64,000 bases of DNA from an uncultured Bacteroidia bacterium (GTDB lineage Bacteria; Bacteroidota; Bacteroidia; Bacteroidales; Prolixibacteraceae), in contig CAIXCY010000210.1 of NCBI GenBank assembly GCA_903918045.1, forward strand, positions 1 through 64,000, given 5' to 3'. This document shows, in pieces, positions 38,421 through 47,309 of this stretch; position 1 is the first letter of the stretch; each line of letters starts with the position of its first letter. The position numbers and the translations under genes were made by a program. The notes under the pieces were generated by a model. The model was not told where the DNA came from. It saw only the letters and a list, made by a program, of their open reading frames with translations, and ran no database searches.

Positions 38421-39374
38421 TTATAAATCAGTGGCGTTATCTAGTCTTACCATTTGCTTCGGTGTAAGTATCAAAGATGTTCCTTCCAGAAGTTCTGTCA
38501 ATTGCCACTCATTCGTAGCGCTGGCAATAGGAGCAGTTACGAGTGGTTTTTGAATTAACCAGGCAATGGCAACTTTGGATAAAGAGACATTTAGTTCATT
38601 TGCAATTTCATCCATTGCAGCGAGGATTCTAAAACCTTTTTCATCCAGGTATTTCCTCACCCCTTCTCCCCGCAGACTTTTAACCAGATCGGCTTCGGAT
38701 CTGTATTTGCCGGTAAGAAAACCACTTGCAAGTGAATAGTATGGGATTACACCCAAAGCTTCATCCCTGACCAAATTAGAATATTCATTTTCGAATTGTT
38801 TTCTCTCGCACAGGTTGTATAATGGCTGAAGGCTAATGTAAGGTTTAAGATTATTGGAGCGGACAAAATCGTTGGACGCCCTGATTCTTTCAGCGCTTAG
38901 TTGGGATGCACCGATATACCGGACTTTACCCTCCTTAATTAATTGATTAAATGCCGTCATTGTCTCTTCTACAGTTGTCGCTAAATCATCCTTATGGGAT
39001 TGATAAAGATCGATATAATCAGTACTTAATCTTCTTAAGGAGGCCTCGACAGCCAGTTTCATATATTTGGCACTTAACCCTTTTTTTCCATGCCCCAAAT
39101 CCATCCCAAGTTTAGTAGCAATAATCACATCCTTGCGTTTACCGGTTTTCTTCAACCATTTTCCGATGATTGATTCAGATTCACCTCCTTTGTTCCCAGC
39201 TGCCCAGATCGAATAAGCATCTGCCGTATCAACGAAATTAAAACCAAAATCAAATAAGGTATCGAGTATTTTAAATGAGGACGGTTCATCAACTGTCCAT
39301 CCAAAAACATTACCTCCGAAAGTTAATGGCGGGACCATTAATTCAGACATTCCTAATTTTCGTTTATTGACCAT
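38421..39374 (-). CDS. Aldo/keto reductase
   Basis: A 317-residue NADP-dependent aldo-keto reductase with the catalytic tetrad visible: Asp and Tyr in FNFVDTADAYS (residues about 45-55), Lys in VIIATKLG, His in LYQSHKDD. The family strand KVRYIGASQLSAERI and the cofactor segment VTAPIASATNEWQL also fit. It lies upstream of two luciferase-like genes with a short spacer, so a three-gene redox transcript is likely. A TAnnTTTG promoter element precedes it. Confidence 0.88.
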   Translation of the reverse strand: MVNKRKLGMSELMVPPLTFGGNVFGWTVDEPSSFKILDTLFDFGFNFVDTADAYSIWAAGNKGGESESIIGKWLKKTGKRKDVIIATKLGMDLGHGKKGLSAKYMKLAVEASLRRLSTDYIDLYQSHKDDLATTVEETMTAFNQLIKEGKVRYIGASQLSAERIRASNDFVRSNNLKPYISLQPLYNLCERKQFENEYSNLVRDEALGVIPYYSLASGFLTGKYRSEADLVKSLRGEGVRKYLDEKGFRILAAMDEIANELNVSLSKVAIAWLIQKPLVTAPIASATNEWQLTELLEGTSLILTPKQMVRLDNATDL

Positions 39375-39411
39375 TCTTTTAATTAATATTTTTAAAGTTT
39401 ACACCGCCTTA

Positions 39412-39419
39412 CAAAGATA
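39412..39419 (-). promoter_or_regulatory. -7 element for the aldo/keto reductase run
   Basis: The minus strand reads TATCTTTG, matching TAnnTTTG, 37 bp upstream of the ATG at 39374. Confidence 0.45.
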
Positions 39420-39522
39420 GGAGGTGAATAACCATAAAAGTGGAATAATAAGGTAAAAGTGTAGCATTTTCAGTAATAATAGATTGCCAGACAAGGTCTG
39501 ACTGAGGATCGAATTACTGAAA

Positions 39523-39572
39523 CAGATTCAAATGGCTCTCATTTGAGTCATTTGAAGTTATAAACGAATCTG
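39523..39572 (-). terminator. Two-level hairpin after the zinc-ribbon SDR gene
   Basis: CAGATTC (39523-39529) pairs with GAATCTG (39566-39572), and CAAATG (39529-39534) with CATTTG (39540-39545) inside it. It lies just past the SDR stop at 39597 on the minus strand. It lacks a T-tract, so the terminator call is weak. Confidence 0.35.
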
Positions 39573-39596
39573 ATTATTTAGCAGCCTTTGGAAATT

Positions 39597-41150
39597 TCAC
39601 CAGCTTATCGGGAAATAATCTTTTAAAAACTGTCCGCTCCAATGTTTACCCGTATTGGCTCCATCAATAAATGGATCACAAACACGTGCAGCGCCATCGA
39701 CAATATCTAAGGGTGGCTGAAAATCATGAACTTTTTGCTTGTGTTTTGCCAATTCCGCAGGATCTTCATCAGTTACCCAGCCAGTATCGACTGCGTTCAT
39801 AAAAATTCCATCTTTTGCTAGGTCGCTGGCTGCTGTATGAGTCAACATATTAAGGGATGCCTTTGCCATATTGGTATGCGGATGGCGGTCAGCTTTCATA
39901 AAGGTATGAAATTTCCCTTCCATGGCAGATACATTTACGACATGTTTCTTGCCCGTATAATCCTTTCTCATCAGATTAGTCAGGCGATTGCAAAGAACAA
40001 ACGGGGCAATCGAATTTACAAGTTGCACTTCAACCATTTCAAGGGTTTCTATTTGTCCTAGCTTTAATCGCCAGCTATTTGTCTTTCTTAAATCGACTTG
40101 CTGGAGATCGGCATCTAATTTCCCTTCGGGAAAAACTTCCCTCGTTTCGATCGAATTATCGAAAGTATAGGGAACCTGAGAAAGTTGTGCTGAAGCCCTG
40201 ATCCCTATCCCTGGAGCCTGACCGTTCCAGGAGACTGCAAGTTCCTTTTTCGAATCGGCCTCATCGGGATTAAAATGCTCAATTTCATTCAGACATTGCC
40301 GATGATGCGAGAGTAGTTGCTGCACTTCATTGGAATGGCAATGAAACGGAAGGGTCTCGTTGTCCATCAGATGTGTAAAAAAGCCCGAAGGGCGTCGAAC
40401 TGTCTGAGCCGCATTATTTATCAGAATATCAAGTCTTTCATATTTCTGCTCCACATAAGAAGCAAACAGTTCAACACTTGGGATATGTCTCAGATCAAGT
40501 CCATAGATATGAAGCCGGTGACCCCATTGCGCGAAATCTTTTTCCCTGGCAAACCGAATTGCAGAATCAGCAGGGAAACGCGTGGTCGCAATCACTGTTG
40601 CCCCTGAGCGTAACATCATCAACGTAGCGTGGTATCCGATCTTCAGGCGCGATCCGGTAATCAGGGCAATCTGTCCTGTCATTTCGCAGGACTGAAATCT
40701 TTTGGCATAATTCAGATCACCGCACTCCTTACACATCGAGTCATAAAAATGGTGAATCTCGGTATAGAGTTTTTTGCAGACGTAGCAATTTTGTTCGGTT
40801 AACAGAAATTTTTTTTCGGTTAAAGCTGAAGATACGGGTAATGCAACCTGTGCAGGTGCCTCAAATACAGTTGATGTTCGTGCGCTCCGTATACTGGTTG
40901 CTGCGCGAGCATTCCGGTTATGCGTACTTTCAGCCTGTTTCCGGGCAACCTTAACACTCTTGTTCCGTTTATAAATTTCAGCCTTGTCAGGTCGTGTAAT
41001 CTGACCTGCAGCTTTCATCATCCTGAGAAATTGCTCCTTAGACAAATGAACCAACTGATCGCCATTTTGAAGTAAATGTTCCAAAACTGAGATGCAGCTA
41101 TCTATTTCGACATCAGACAATTTCCCTTGTTGTTCCGTATTGTTCTCCAT
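39597..41150 (-). CDS. SDR-family protein with N-terminal zinc-ribbon-like Cys4 motif and non-canonical active site
   Basis: A 517-residue protein. Residues 1-115 are a poorly conserved helical/basic region. Residues 122-143 contain Cys122-x2-Cys125 and Cys140-x2-Cys143, a zinc-ribbon-like pattern. From about residue 160 a short-chain dehydrogenase domain begins ([20 protein letters not shown], cofactor motif TGxxxxIG), with NNAAQ at 245-249 and Ser408 in VVNVSAMEG. Where the catalytic YxxxK is expected, the sequence reads TNMAK, so Thr426 replaces Tyr and Lys430 is kept. An insertion of about 110 residues (260-370) separates NNAA from the Ser strand. NAD(P) binding is likely; a classical dehydrogenase reaction is doubtful. 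Confidence 0.8.
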   Translation of the reverse strand: MENNTEQQGKLSDVEIDSCISVLEHLLQNGDQLVHLSKEQFLRMMKAAGQITRPDKAEIYKRNKSVKVARKQAESTHNRNARAATSIRSARTSTVFEAPAQVALPVSSALTEKKFLLTEQNCYVCKKLYTEIHHFYDSMCKECGDLNYAKRFQSCEMTGQIALITGSRLKIGYHATLMMLRSGATVIATTRFPADSAIRFAREKDFAQWGHRLHIYGLDLRHIPSVELFASYVEQKYERLDILINNAAQTVRRPSGFFTHLMDNETLPFHCHSNEVQQLLSHHRQCLNEIEHFNPDEADSKKELAVSWNGQAPGIGIRASAQLSQVPYTFDNSIETREVFPEGKLDADLQQVDLRKTNSWRLKLGQIETLEMVEVQLVNSIAPFVLCNRLTNLMRKDYTGKKHVVNVSAMEGKFHTFMKADRHPHTNMAKASLNMLTHTAASDLAKDGIFMNAVDTGWVTDEDPAELAKHKQKVHDFQPPLDIVDGAARVCDPFIDGANTGKHWSGQFLKDYFPISW

Positions 41151-41175
41151 GAACTATTTCAACTTTCTAAATACG

Positions 41176-41183
41176 CAAAGATA
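41176..41183 (-). promoter_or_regulatory. -7 element for the zinc-ribbon SDR gene
   Basis: The minus strand reads TATCTTTG (TAnnTTTG), 25 bp before the ATG at 41150, with no other gene between. Confidence 0.5.
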
Positions 41184-41256
41184 AGGATGTTTCGGTTTAG
41201 GGGCTTTAAAATATTTTCATTCAAAGGATTTTGTTTTCCGGATAGTTTCAGTCATC

Positions 41257-42186
41257 TTATTCTGCTATTTTTTTAATGTATTCCGGAGTTTCTGGTTCCT
41301 CCCTGAAAAAATCACCCTTTTTACCTTTTGAAAGTGCCCATTTGTCCAGCCATGATATTCCCCAGTTGCCGAAGACAGTTATTTGTGTTTGATATACTGG
41401 GTCTTCAAGGGCTTTGTCCATGCTTATGAAGGTATAATTATTCTTCCTGAAAAGGGCTGCCAGTGAATCAGTATAGTCAGAATTCAGGAAACTGGCATGC
41501 AAAAGCAGAATCTGGTTTATATTTCGACCAAAAAGGTTTTTCGCCTGTTTTTCATAATAGATCAATTTTTTTTCTATATAGGATATATAATCTCGCCCAA
41601 TCTTTTTCATCAGACTTGTATCTTTCTTTGAATTTGCCCGGTGATATGCCAACGCGAATAGATAATCTTCATTATCTATTGTAACAGGAGCCTCGCGATA
41701 ACCAAGATTTAAAAGAAAAGAACTCAGTGAGTCGGCCTTGGCTTTAGTATTCCCGACATGAAGAAAAGGGTGTCTGAAATATCTGAGCTTCTTTCCGATA
41801 CCGGTTAGTATTTTTTTTGTAATGATTTCACCCTTCAAAATATCAGAAGTATAATCCTTAAAGGAGGTTGAATTGTAATCCGGATGGGAAAATGTATGAT
41901 TCCCTAATTCCAATCCATTGCTAACCCAACTTTTTAGGAGTTCAACCTGGTTCTGATCGAGGCTATTCTGATCATACAATTTTTGTTCGTTTACAAATCC
42001 AATTGCTGGAATATTATTCCTTTTTAAGGATACAATAAGGTTGTTCATTAATCCTTTTTGAAAACATGTGTCCTGGGAACCGTAGCTTACAACCGGTAAA
42101 TCATCAAAAGAGAGACAAACCTGTTTCTCTTGTCCGGAGCAATAAAGTCCGGTAACAAATAAAATTAAAGTAAAGAGCATTCTCAT
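41257..42186 (-). CDS. Secreted polysaccharide deacetylase (CE4-like)
   Basis: A 309-residue protein with a signal peptide (MRMLFTLILFVTGLYCSG) and a CE4 NodB-like fold that removes N- or O-acetyl groups from polysaccharides. Motif 1 is LSFDDLP (residues 25-31, Asp28-Asp29). Motif 2, the metal-binding His pair, is LGNHTFSHPDY near residue 94. Motif 3 is RYFRHPF. The C-terminal part continues to a Lys/Glu-rich tail. It is next to the GH29 gene and in the same orientation, so host or environmental glycans are possible substrates. Confidence 0.85.
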   Translation of the reverse strand: MRMLFTLILFVTGLYCSGQEKQVCLSFDDLPVVSYGSQDTCFQKGLMNNLIVSLKRNNIPAIGFVNEQKLYDQNSLDQNQVELLKSWVSNGLELGNHTFSHPDYNSTSFKDYTSDILKGEIITKKILTGIGKKLRYFRHPFLHVGNTKAKADSLSSFLLNLGYREAPVTIDNEDYLFALAYHRANSKKDTSLMKKIGRDYISYIEKKLIYYEKQAKNLFGRNINQILLLHASFLNSDYTDSLAALFRKNNYTFISMDKALEDPVYQTQITVFGNWGISWLDKWALSKGKKGDFFREEPETPEYIKKIAE

Positions 42187-42243
42187 TTTGGCGAGTTATA
42201 AGGGATCAGTATTAAAATTACAACAAATGTGTTCGAAAAATTT

Positions 42244-44238
42244 CTAGTGAACTAAGAAAGATTGCTCAATAACAGCCTTTGCCTTACCCCTGGTTTTCCA
42301 TTCCACACTTAAACCATCGCCACCGCCAGCCTGAAAAAACTGGATTTCGACAGGATGCAATCCTTTGGCAAGAGAAACATCCATTGATTTCCCTTGCATT
42401 CCATGAAGACCATCGTTTGAAAGGGTTTTTCCCGAAATGCACATCCTGGATCCATCATTAGAACTCAGCAGAAATTGATAAACCCCGGTTTCCGGAACTT
42501 TCAGATAACCTTTAAAAAGCAAGGCATAATCGGAATTTCGCTTTTTAATGGTCAAATCAATATTGGAAGTCACCCCACTTAATATAGGTTTTAACAGGGA
42601 AAAATCGGGTAGCTGGCCCCACACCCCTTCAAAATAGCTATAGGTTAAGCCTTGATTTGTATTCGGAACATCTGCCGGAGTTAAAGGTTTTTCCATGGCA
42701 AGTTGTATTTCCGACATTCCACATACCGCTTTATTGTTTAGAAAACAGAGGGCCCTAACGGAAAATGAAGCTTTTGCATTCACCCTCACAAGACCATTAG
42801 CTACTGGTGATTCCATAGTTGGAATGGAACCATCGGTTGTAAAACGGATAACACAGTTGGGAATATCAGAAGTAATTGTAAAGGTTACCGCGTTGATGAA
42901 GAGTGAATATTCAGCATTGATCTCAGGACTATTATAAACAACTGCATCATCCCCTGTTTCCAGTACGATTACAGTGGCAAAGTTCTCCTTTTCAACCCCT
43001 GACAGATTAATATTTACATAGTTCCCATCTTTTATAACCTGGAATTTTTGCTCTTTGTTTTTCAATAACCAGGCCTCTTTTATCGTTCCGGATAAACCTG
43101 GAAGTCTTAGAATTCCATCGACAGGAAGATCAAAAACGTGAAGGTAAAACAAGTTGTTTACTCCTGATTTTTTTGTTGTACAGCGCCCCCAATCGAGTTT
43201 TTTAAACGGGCTGGCTGATGTTCCGTATATGGCTTCACCATTGTTTTTCATCCAGGCTCCAATCTCCTTTAGTCGTTCGATCGATGGTTCCGGGAAAATT
43301 CCCATGGAGGTTGGGCCGACATTAAGAAGGTAATTCCCCCCTTTGGAGGCAATGTCAATAAGGTTACGGACTAATACCTCAGCGCTTTTCCAGTTATGAT
43401 CGTTGGCGCCAAATCCCCAGGTTGTGTTCATCGTCATGCACGACTCCCAGTTTTTACCCGGGAAACCAGTAGCGGGAATAAATTGTTCAGGGGTTTCCAG
43501 GTCACCGGAGATTCCTTCGCAGAGGCGGTTATTTACAATTAAATTGGGATATCTGGTAAGTATAGTTGTAAACTTTGCAGCACGCTCCTTTGTCATCTCA
43601 CACGGGGTATCCCACCAAAGAATTTCAGGTTTATAAGTTGAAAGGATCTCATTAATCTGTGGCACAGCAACCTCATCCAGGTATTTGTCAAAACTTCCAT
43701 CCTGAGCCGGATCCCAGTGGCCGCTGCATGCAATACCACCCTCGTGATTCCAGTCCTGAGCCTGAGAGTAATATAATCCAAAGTGCATTCCCTGTTTTTT
43801 ACAGGCTTCGGAGATTGCCAATACAATATCTTTTTTATAGGGAGTGGCATCAACCACATTAAACGGATCTGAAGATTTGAACATGGCAAAACCTTCGTGA
43901 TGTTTAGATGTCAGAACGATGTATTTCATTCCGGCTTCCCGGGCAATGCGCACAAAATCATCTGCATTAAACAGAGTAGGGTTAAACCTCTCAGCGAGCG
44001 ATTTATAGTCGGCTACCGGAATTTTCATGTAACTCTCTATCCATTCGGTGGTCTCCCCTATCTTAGTTTTTTTCCCTTTCCATTCTCCAGCAGGAATACT
44101 GTACAAACCCCAGTGGATAAACATTCCGAATTTGGCATTTTTCCACCATTCCATTTTGTCAGCTGGTTTGGCTGTATTACAGACAAAAAGTTGAAAAATG
44201 AAAATAAATGTGAGTAGTTGTTTTGTCATTCTCTTCAC
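42244..44238 (-). CDS. GH29 alpha-L-fucosidase with C-terminal chitobiase-like and PA14 domains
   Basis: A 664-residue secreted enzyme (signal peptide to about residue 24) that hydrolyses alpha-linked L-fucose. The GH29 barrel starts MEWWKNAKFGMFIHWGLYS, with TSKHHEGFAMF (about residues 110-120) and the nucleophile Asp210 in EILWWDTPCEM. After about residue 350 comes a beta-sandwich. A CHB_HEX_C-like segment (VIRFTTDGSIPTMESPVANG) and a C-terminal PA14-like domain (FKGYLKVPETGVYQFLLSSNDGSRMCI) follow, the latter probably carbohydrate-binding. The rhaB gene at 5373 is not linked to it. A possible partner is the deacetylase downstream. Confidence 0.9.
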   Translation of the reverse strand: MKRMTKQLLTFIFIFQLFVCNTAKPADKMEWWKNAKFGMFIHWGLYSIPAGEWKGKKTKIGETTEWIESYMKIPVADYKSLAERFNPTLFNADDFVRIAREAGMKYIVLTSKHHEGFAMFKSSDPFNVVDATPYKKDIVLAISEACKKQGMHFGLYYSQAQDWNHEGGIACSGHWDPAQDGSFDKYLDEVAVPQINEILSTYKPEILWWDTPCEMTKERAAKFTTILTRYPNLIVNNRLCEGISGDLETPEQFIPATGFPGKNWESCMTMNTTWGFGANDHNWKSAEVLVRNLIDIASKGGNYLLNVGPTSMGIFPEPSIERLKEIGAWMKNNGEAIYGTSASPFKKLDWGRCTTKKSGVNNLFYLHVFDLPVDGILRLPGLSGTIKEAWLLKNKEQKFQVIKDGNYVNINLSGVEKENFATVIVLETGDDAVVYNSPEINAEYSLFINAVTFTITSDIPNCVIRFTTDGSIPTMESPVANGLVRVNAKASFSVRALCFLNNKAVCGMSEIQLAMEKPLTPADVPNTNQGLTYSYFEGVWGQLPDFSLLKPILSGVTSNIDLTIKKRNSDYALLFKGYLKVPETGVYQFLLSSNDGSRMCISGKTLSNDGLHGMQGKSMDVSLAKGLHPVEIQFFQAGGGDGLSVEWKTRGKAKAVIEQSFLVH

Positions 44239-44292
44239 GCTACTTTTTTAATAATTTCTCTGTAAAACACTAATTATCTTATAAGTTAGACA

Positions 44293-45342
44293 TTAAGCTT
44301 TTATTGCCCATCTAAGTTTGGCTGAACGTGCACGGGGATTGGTACTGCACTCTTCGACCGAGGGGCGGACCGGATCGGGAGCCACTTCGCTGTAGATCCC
44401 TTCCCGAAATAAGCGCTGAAAAGATTTTTTCACACGCCGGTCTTCACCTGAGTGAAATGACAGTATGGCCACGCGTCCACCTTTGGCAAGTGCATCAGGC
44501 AGCTTTTCAAGGAATTTTTCCAATGCTTCAAATTCGTCATTTACTTCAATACGCAAAGCCTGAAAACAACGTTGGCACGTTTTTTTGATCTCCTCTTTTC
44601 GAATATCCAATGGCAGAAATTCGAGGGTTGATGCGATAAGCTCCTTTAATTGGGTTGTAGTTTCAATGCTAATCCCTTTAGCGATTGCATCAAAAATAGC
44701 TTTGGCGATCTGCTTATGATAAGGTTCATCAGCATTTTGCAGGAATAACCCCTCCAACTCCTCCTGAGAAAAGATTTTTAAGAGCGCTGCTGCCGGTTTG
44801 CCGGTTTTAGGGTTAAGCCTTAGGTCCAATGGCCCATCAACTTTAAATGAGAATCCCCTATCCGGGTTATCGATTTGCATGGATGATACCCCTAAATCTG
44901 CCAATACGAAATTCAAGGGACCTGACTCTTCGGTTATCAGGTCGATGTGTGAAAAATTCATTTTCTTCACAATCAACACATCAGGTCCAAATCCAAATGA
45001 AGCAAGACGATCTCTTGTTCGTGGCAGTTCGAAAGGGTCAACATCGGTTGCAAAGAGCTTACCCCCTGGAGCCAAATATTTTAGCATCTCCAGACTATGA
45101 CCACCATATCCGAGTGTCGCATCAAGGCCAATTTGTCCGGGAACAATTTGAAGAAAATCGAGTATTTCATTTACACATATCGGACGGTGCATCCCAGCCG
45201 GAGTGCGTCCTTGTTGCATAACTTTGGCAATGTCTTCAGCGTAATTCTCCGGTTGCAACTCCTTGTATTTCTCCTTAAAGGATTTCGGGTGGGTTCCTTT
45301 ATATCGTATCCGACGTAGTGGCTTTGGCGTTTGATCATCCAT
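44293..45342 (-). CDS. RsmH-like 16S rRNA (cytosine-N4)-methyltransferase paralog
   Basis: A protein of about 349 residues of the RsmH/MraW family, which methylates N4 of a ribosomal RNA cytosine. Signature blocks are HRPICVNEILDFL, the SAM motif LDATLGYGGHSLEML, VLADLGVSSMQIDNPDRGFSF, the C-terminal CFQALRIEVNDEFEALEKFL and VAILSFHSGEDRRVKKSF. I choose the ATG at 45342 (MDDQTPKPLRR), which avoids overlapping the GNAT gene; the frame to 45411 overlaps it by 44 bp. There is an N-terminal extension of about 60 residues (TPKPLRRIRYKGTHPKSF) not found in typical RsmH. No mraZ, ftsL or other dcw gene is nearby. Confidence 0.85.
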   Translation of the reverse strand: MDDQTPKPLRRIRYKGTHPKSFKEKYKELQPENYAEDIAKVMQQGRTPAGMHRPICVNEILDFLQIVPGQIGLDATLGYGGHSLEMLKYLAPGGKLFATDVDPFELPRTRDRLASFGFGPDVLIVKKMNFSHIDLITEESGPLNFVLADLGVSSMQIDNPDRGFSFKVDGPLDLRLNPKTGKPAAALLKIFSQEELEGLFLQNADEPYHKQIAKAIFDAIAKGISIETTTQLKELIASTLEFLPLDIRKEEIKKTCQRCFQALRIEVNDEFEALEKFLEKLPDALAKGGRVAILSFHSGEDRRVKKSFQRLFREGIYSEVAPDPVRPSVEECSTNPRARSAKLRWAIKA

Positions 45343-45367
45343 ATCTACAAAATTAGCAAAAGCTACT

Positions 45368-45799
45368 TTATTTGGGCAGAAATCTATAAACGTTAGTCTT
45401 TTTCTGCTCAAACCCTAACCTTTGATACAAATTATTGGCAGTTATTCTTTCTGGTCTTGAGGTAAGCATCACCACATCCGCATGCTGGTCTTTCGTAAAT
45501 TGGATCGCAAAGTTTATAAGGCTTTTACCTACTCCTTCTCCCCTGAATTTCTCATCAACAACAACGTCTTCAATCCAAGCCTTCTTTCCCGTTGGTGAAC
45601 TATAGATTCCGACAGTCACCATACCCATCCAGATTCCATCTTCATTGGCCGCAAAAAACAAATGACTGTTTTTCTCCGAAATGATCATCTCAACCTGCTG
45701 TTTTGTTAAGTGATATCCTACTCCAACCAGCAAATCTAAAAATTTATTGATATTATCCAGTATTTCAGGACTATAGCCTGTGATTTCGTCGATCTTCAT
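45368..45799 (-). CDS. GNAT-family N-acetyltransferase
   Basis: A 143-residue acetyltransferase of the GNAT fold, using acetyl-CoA. The acetyl-CoA-binding motif A is IEDVVVDEKFRGEGVGKSLIN (RxxGxG/A pattern RGEGVG), preceded by the strand GMVTVGIYSS and followed by the NNLYQRLGF segment typical of motif B. The acceptor is unknown. It ends 25 bp upstream of the chosen RsmH-like start, in the same direction. Confidence 0.88.
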   Translation of the reverse strand: MKIDEITGYSPEILDNINKFLDLLVGVGYHLTKQQVEMIISEKNSHLFFAANEDGIWMGMVTVGIYSSPTGKKAWIEDVVVDEKFRGEGVGKSLINFAIQFTKDQHADVVMLTSRPERITANNLYQRLGFEQKKTNVYRFLPK

Positions 45800-45901
45800 T
45801 GCTTTTAATAGGGTATTGGTTTATAAGTTGAAGATTAGTCGGGTCAATATGGCTAAAGTGAAGAGATTGATTGCAATAAATTTGGTAGTTTTTGAATAAG
45901 A

Positions 45902-46687
45902 TCAAAGGATCAGAAAGCTATCCGCATCGGCCGCAACAGGAAATTTTTGGCGGAAAGTATCAAGCTCTATTTTAGAAATTGAATAGGTAAATAATTCACT
46001 TGTATTTATTTCATGTTGAGACATTACCTCTCCCCTAGCATTGACTATTTGACTGTTCCCACTATAAGATATGCCTTCGCCATCGGTGCCTGTGCGGTTT
46101 ACACCTGCAACATACACCTGGTTTTCAATTGCTCTGGATTTAAGCAGTGTATTCCACACCTCAACTCTTGAGGAGGGCCAGTTTGCGGTAAAAATCATCA
46201 GATCGGTATCAGACAAATTTCTGCACCAGACAGGAAAACGGATATCATAGCAAATATAAAGGGCAATTCTCCAACCTAAATACATAACAATCATCCGACT
46301 ACTACCTCTTGTCAAAATGTCTGATTCCCCTCCTATTGAAAAAAGATGCCGTTTATCATAAAATGAGATGCCGCCATCAGGTGTTACAAACACAAATCGA
46401 TTAGAATAAGTTCCCCCTGCCTTTATTAACAAGCTTCCTGCTATTGCCAGATTGGTTGTATGTGCAAGATTTATAAGCCATTTCATTGTAGGTCCATTCA
46501 TTGGCTCTGCCAGTTCGGATGTCCGCACTGAGAAGCCTGTATTAAACGTTTCAGGAAGGACCACCACATCGGTTTTGCCTGTGAGCGAAAGAACCTGTTT
46601 TTCAAGATTCAGACGGTTCTGTGGTGGATTTTCCCAAACGAGATCTACCTGAGCAAGTGTTACACGCAAATTCTCTTTTACTTCCAT
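45902..46687 (-). CDS. Nitrilase-family (omega-amidase-like) hydrolase
   Basis: A 261-residue carbon-nitrogen hydrolase of the YafV/NIT2-like omega-amidase branch, which hydrolyses alpha-keto-glutaramate or similar amides. The Glu-Lys-Cys triad is visible: Glu in VVLPETFNTGFS, Lys in the YDKRHLFSIGGE segment, and Cys in IALYICYDIRFPVWCRN. The protein starts VTLAQVDLVWENPPQNRLN. It lies 9 bp downstream of the PlsC-like gene, so these are probably co-transcribed. Confidence 0.88.
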   Translation of the reverse strand: MEVKENLRVTLAQVDLVWENPPQNRLNLEKQVLSLTGKTDVVVLPETFNTGFSVRTSELAEPMNGPTMKWLINLAHTTNLAIAGSLLIKAGGTYSNRFVFVTPDGGISFYDKRHLFSIGGESDILTRGSSRMIVMYLGWRIALYICYDIRFPVWCRNLSDTDLMIFTANWPSSRVEVWNTLLKSRAIENQVYVAGVNRTGTDGEGISYSGNSQIVNARGEVMSQHEINTSELFTYSISKIELDTFRQKFPVAADADSFLIL

Positions 46688-46696
46688 TATGATTTA

Positions 46697-47263
46697 TTAG
46701 TCAAGACCTTCGCCAAGTACAAACTTCTGCGGGTATTTCCCTTTAACACCGTAAGCTTTATACCACTGTTTGATTCGGTGCATATCGGCATTCAGATCAT
46801 CTGTAAGTTCAATCTGATCCAGAACCCCTATCTCTTTACGACCCCAATCGAAAACAGCACAATAAAGCGGGACATTTGCAGCCCTGGCAATCATATGAAA
46901 GCCACCCTTCCATTTAGAAACGGGATCACGGGTACCTTCCGGAGCAATTGCCAGATGGAGGACTTCCCTATTCTTAAATTCTGCTACAAGTTGTTTTACA
47001 AGGCTCGCCCCGCGTGAAGTATCCAAAGGAATTGCCCCCATATAGTTTAACAAATAACTTGCCGGCCAGAAGAAAAATTTTTTGTTAACGACAATATTCG
47101 GTTTCCCCCCTATCGACTTATAAAATAGCCATGAGATGACAAAATCCCAAATTGAAGTATGAGGGACGCCTAAAACAACGCATTTAGGTACCGGGACAAT
47201 CCCGCTTATAACTTTCCAACCTGTCAACCACAACAGAAATTTTGCAATATATTTCATTTTCAA
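46697..47263 (-). CDS. PlsC-like 1-acylglycerol-3-phosphate acyltransferase family protein
   Basis: A 188-residue short acyltransferase of the PlsC/glycerol-3-phosphate family, which adds acyl chains to lysophosphatidate or similar acceptors. The HX4D motif is VPHTSIWDFV. The downstream blocks IPLDTSRGASLV and IAPEGTRD are the substrate-binding signatures. It is shorter than standard PlsC (~240) and close to the MSMEG/YihG-like short branch. A TAnnTTTG element lies about 15 bp upstream of its start. Confidence 0.85.
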   Translation of the reverse strand: MKMKYIAKFLLWLTGWKVISGIVPVPKCVVLGVPHTSIWDFVISWLFYKSIGGKPNIVVNKKFFFWPASYLLNYMGAIPLDTSRGASLVKQLVAEFKNREVLHLAIAPEGTRDPVSKWKGGFHMIARAANVPLYCAVFDWGRKEIGVLDQIELTDDLNADMHRIKQWYKAYGVKGKYPQKFVLGEGLD

Positions 47264-47278
47264 TTCTTAATTAAGGCA

Positions 47279-47286
47279 CAAAAATA
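47279..47286 (-). promoter_or_regulatory. -7 element for the PlsC-nitrilase pair
   Basis: The minus strand reads TATTTTTG (TAnnTTTG), 15 bp upstream of the ATG at 47263. Confidence 0.45.
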
Positions 47287-47309
47287 ACACTTTATTCATT
47301 AAACTGCTT

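Noticed and set aside
44847-45221. Plus-strand open frame of 124 codons opposite the RsmH-like gene
   Set aside because: It is antisense to a gene with firm RsmH signatures and shows no recognisable motif.
45343-45411. Upstream 23 codons of the RsmH-like frame
   Set aside because: They overlap the 3' end of the GNAT gene, and the conserved extension starts with the Met at 45342.
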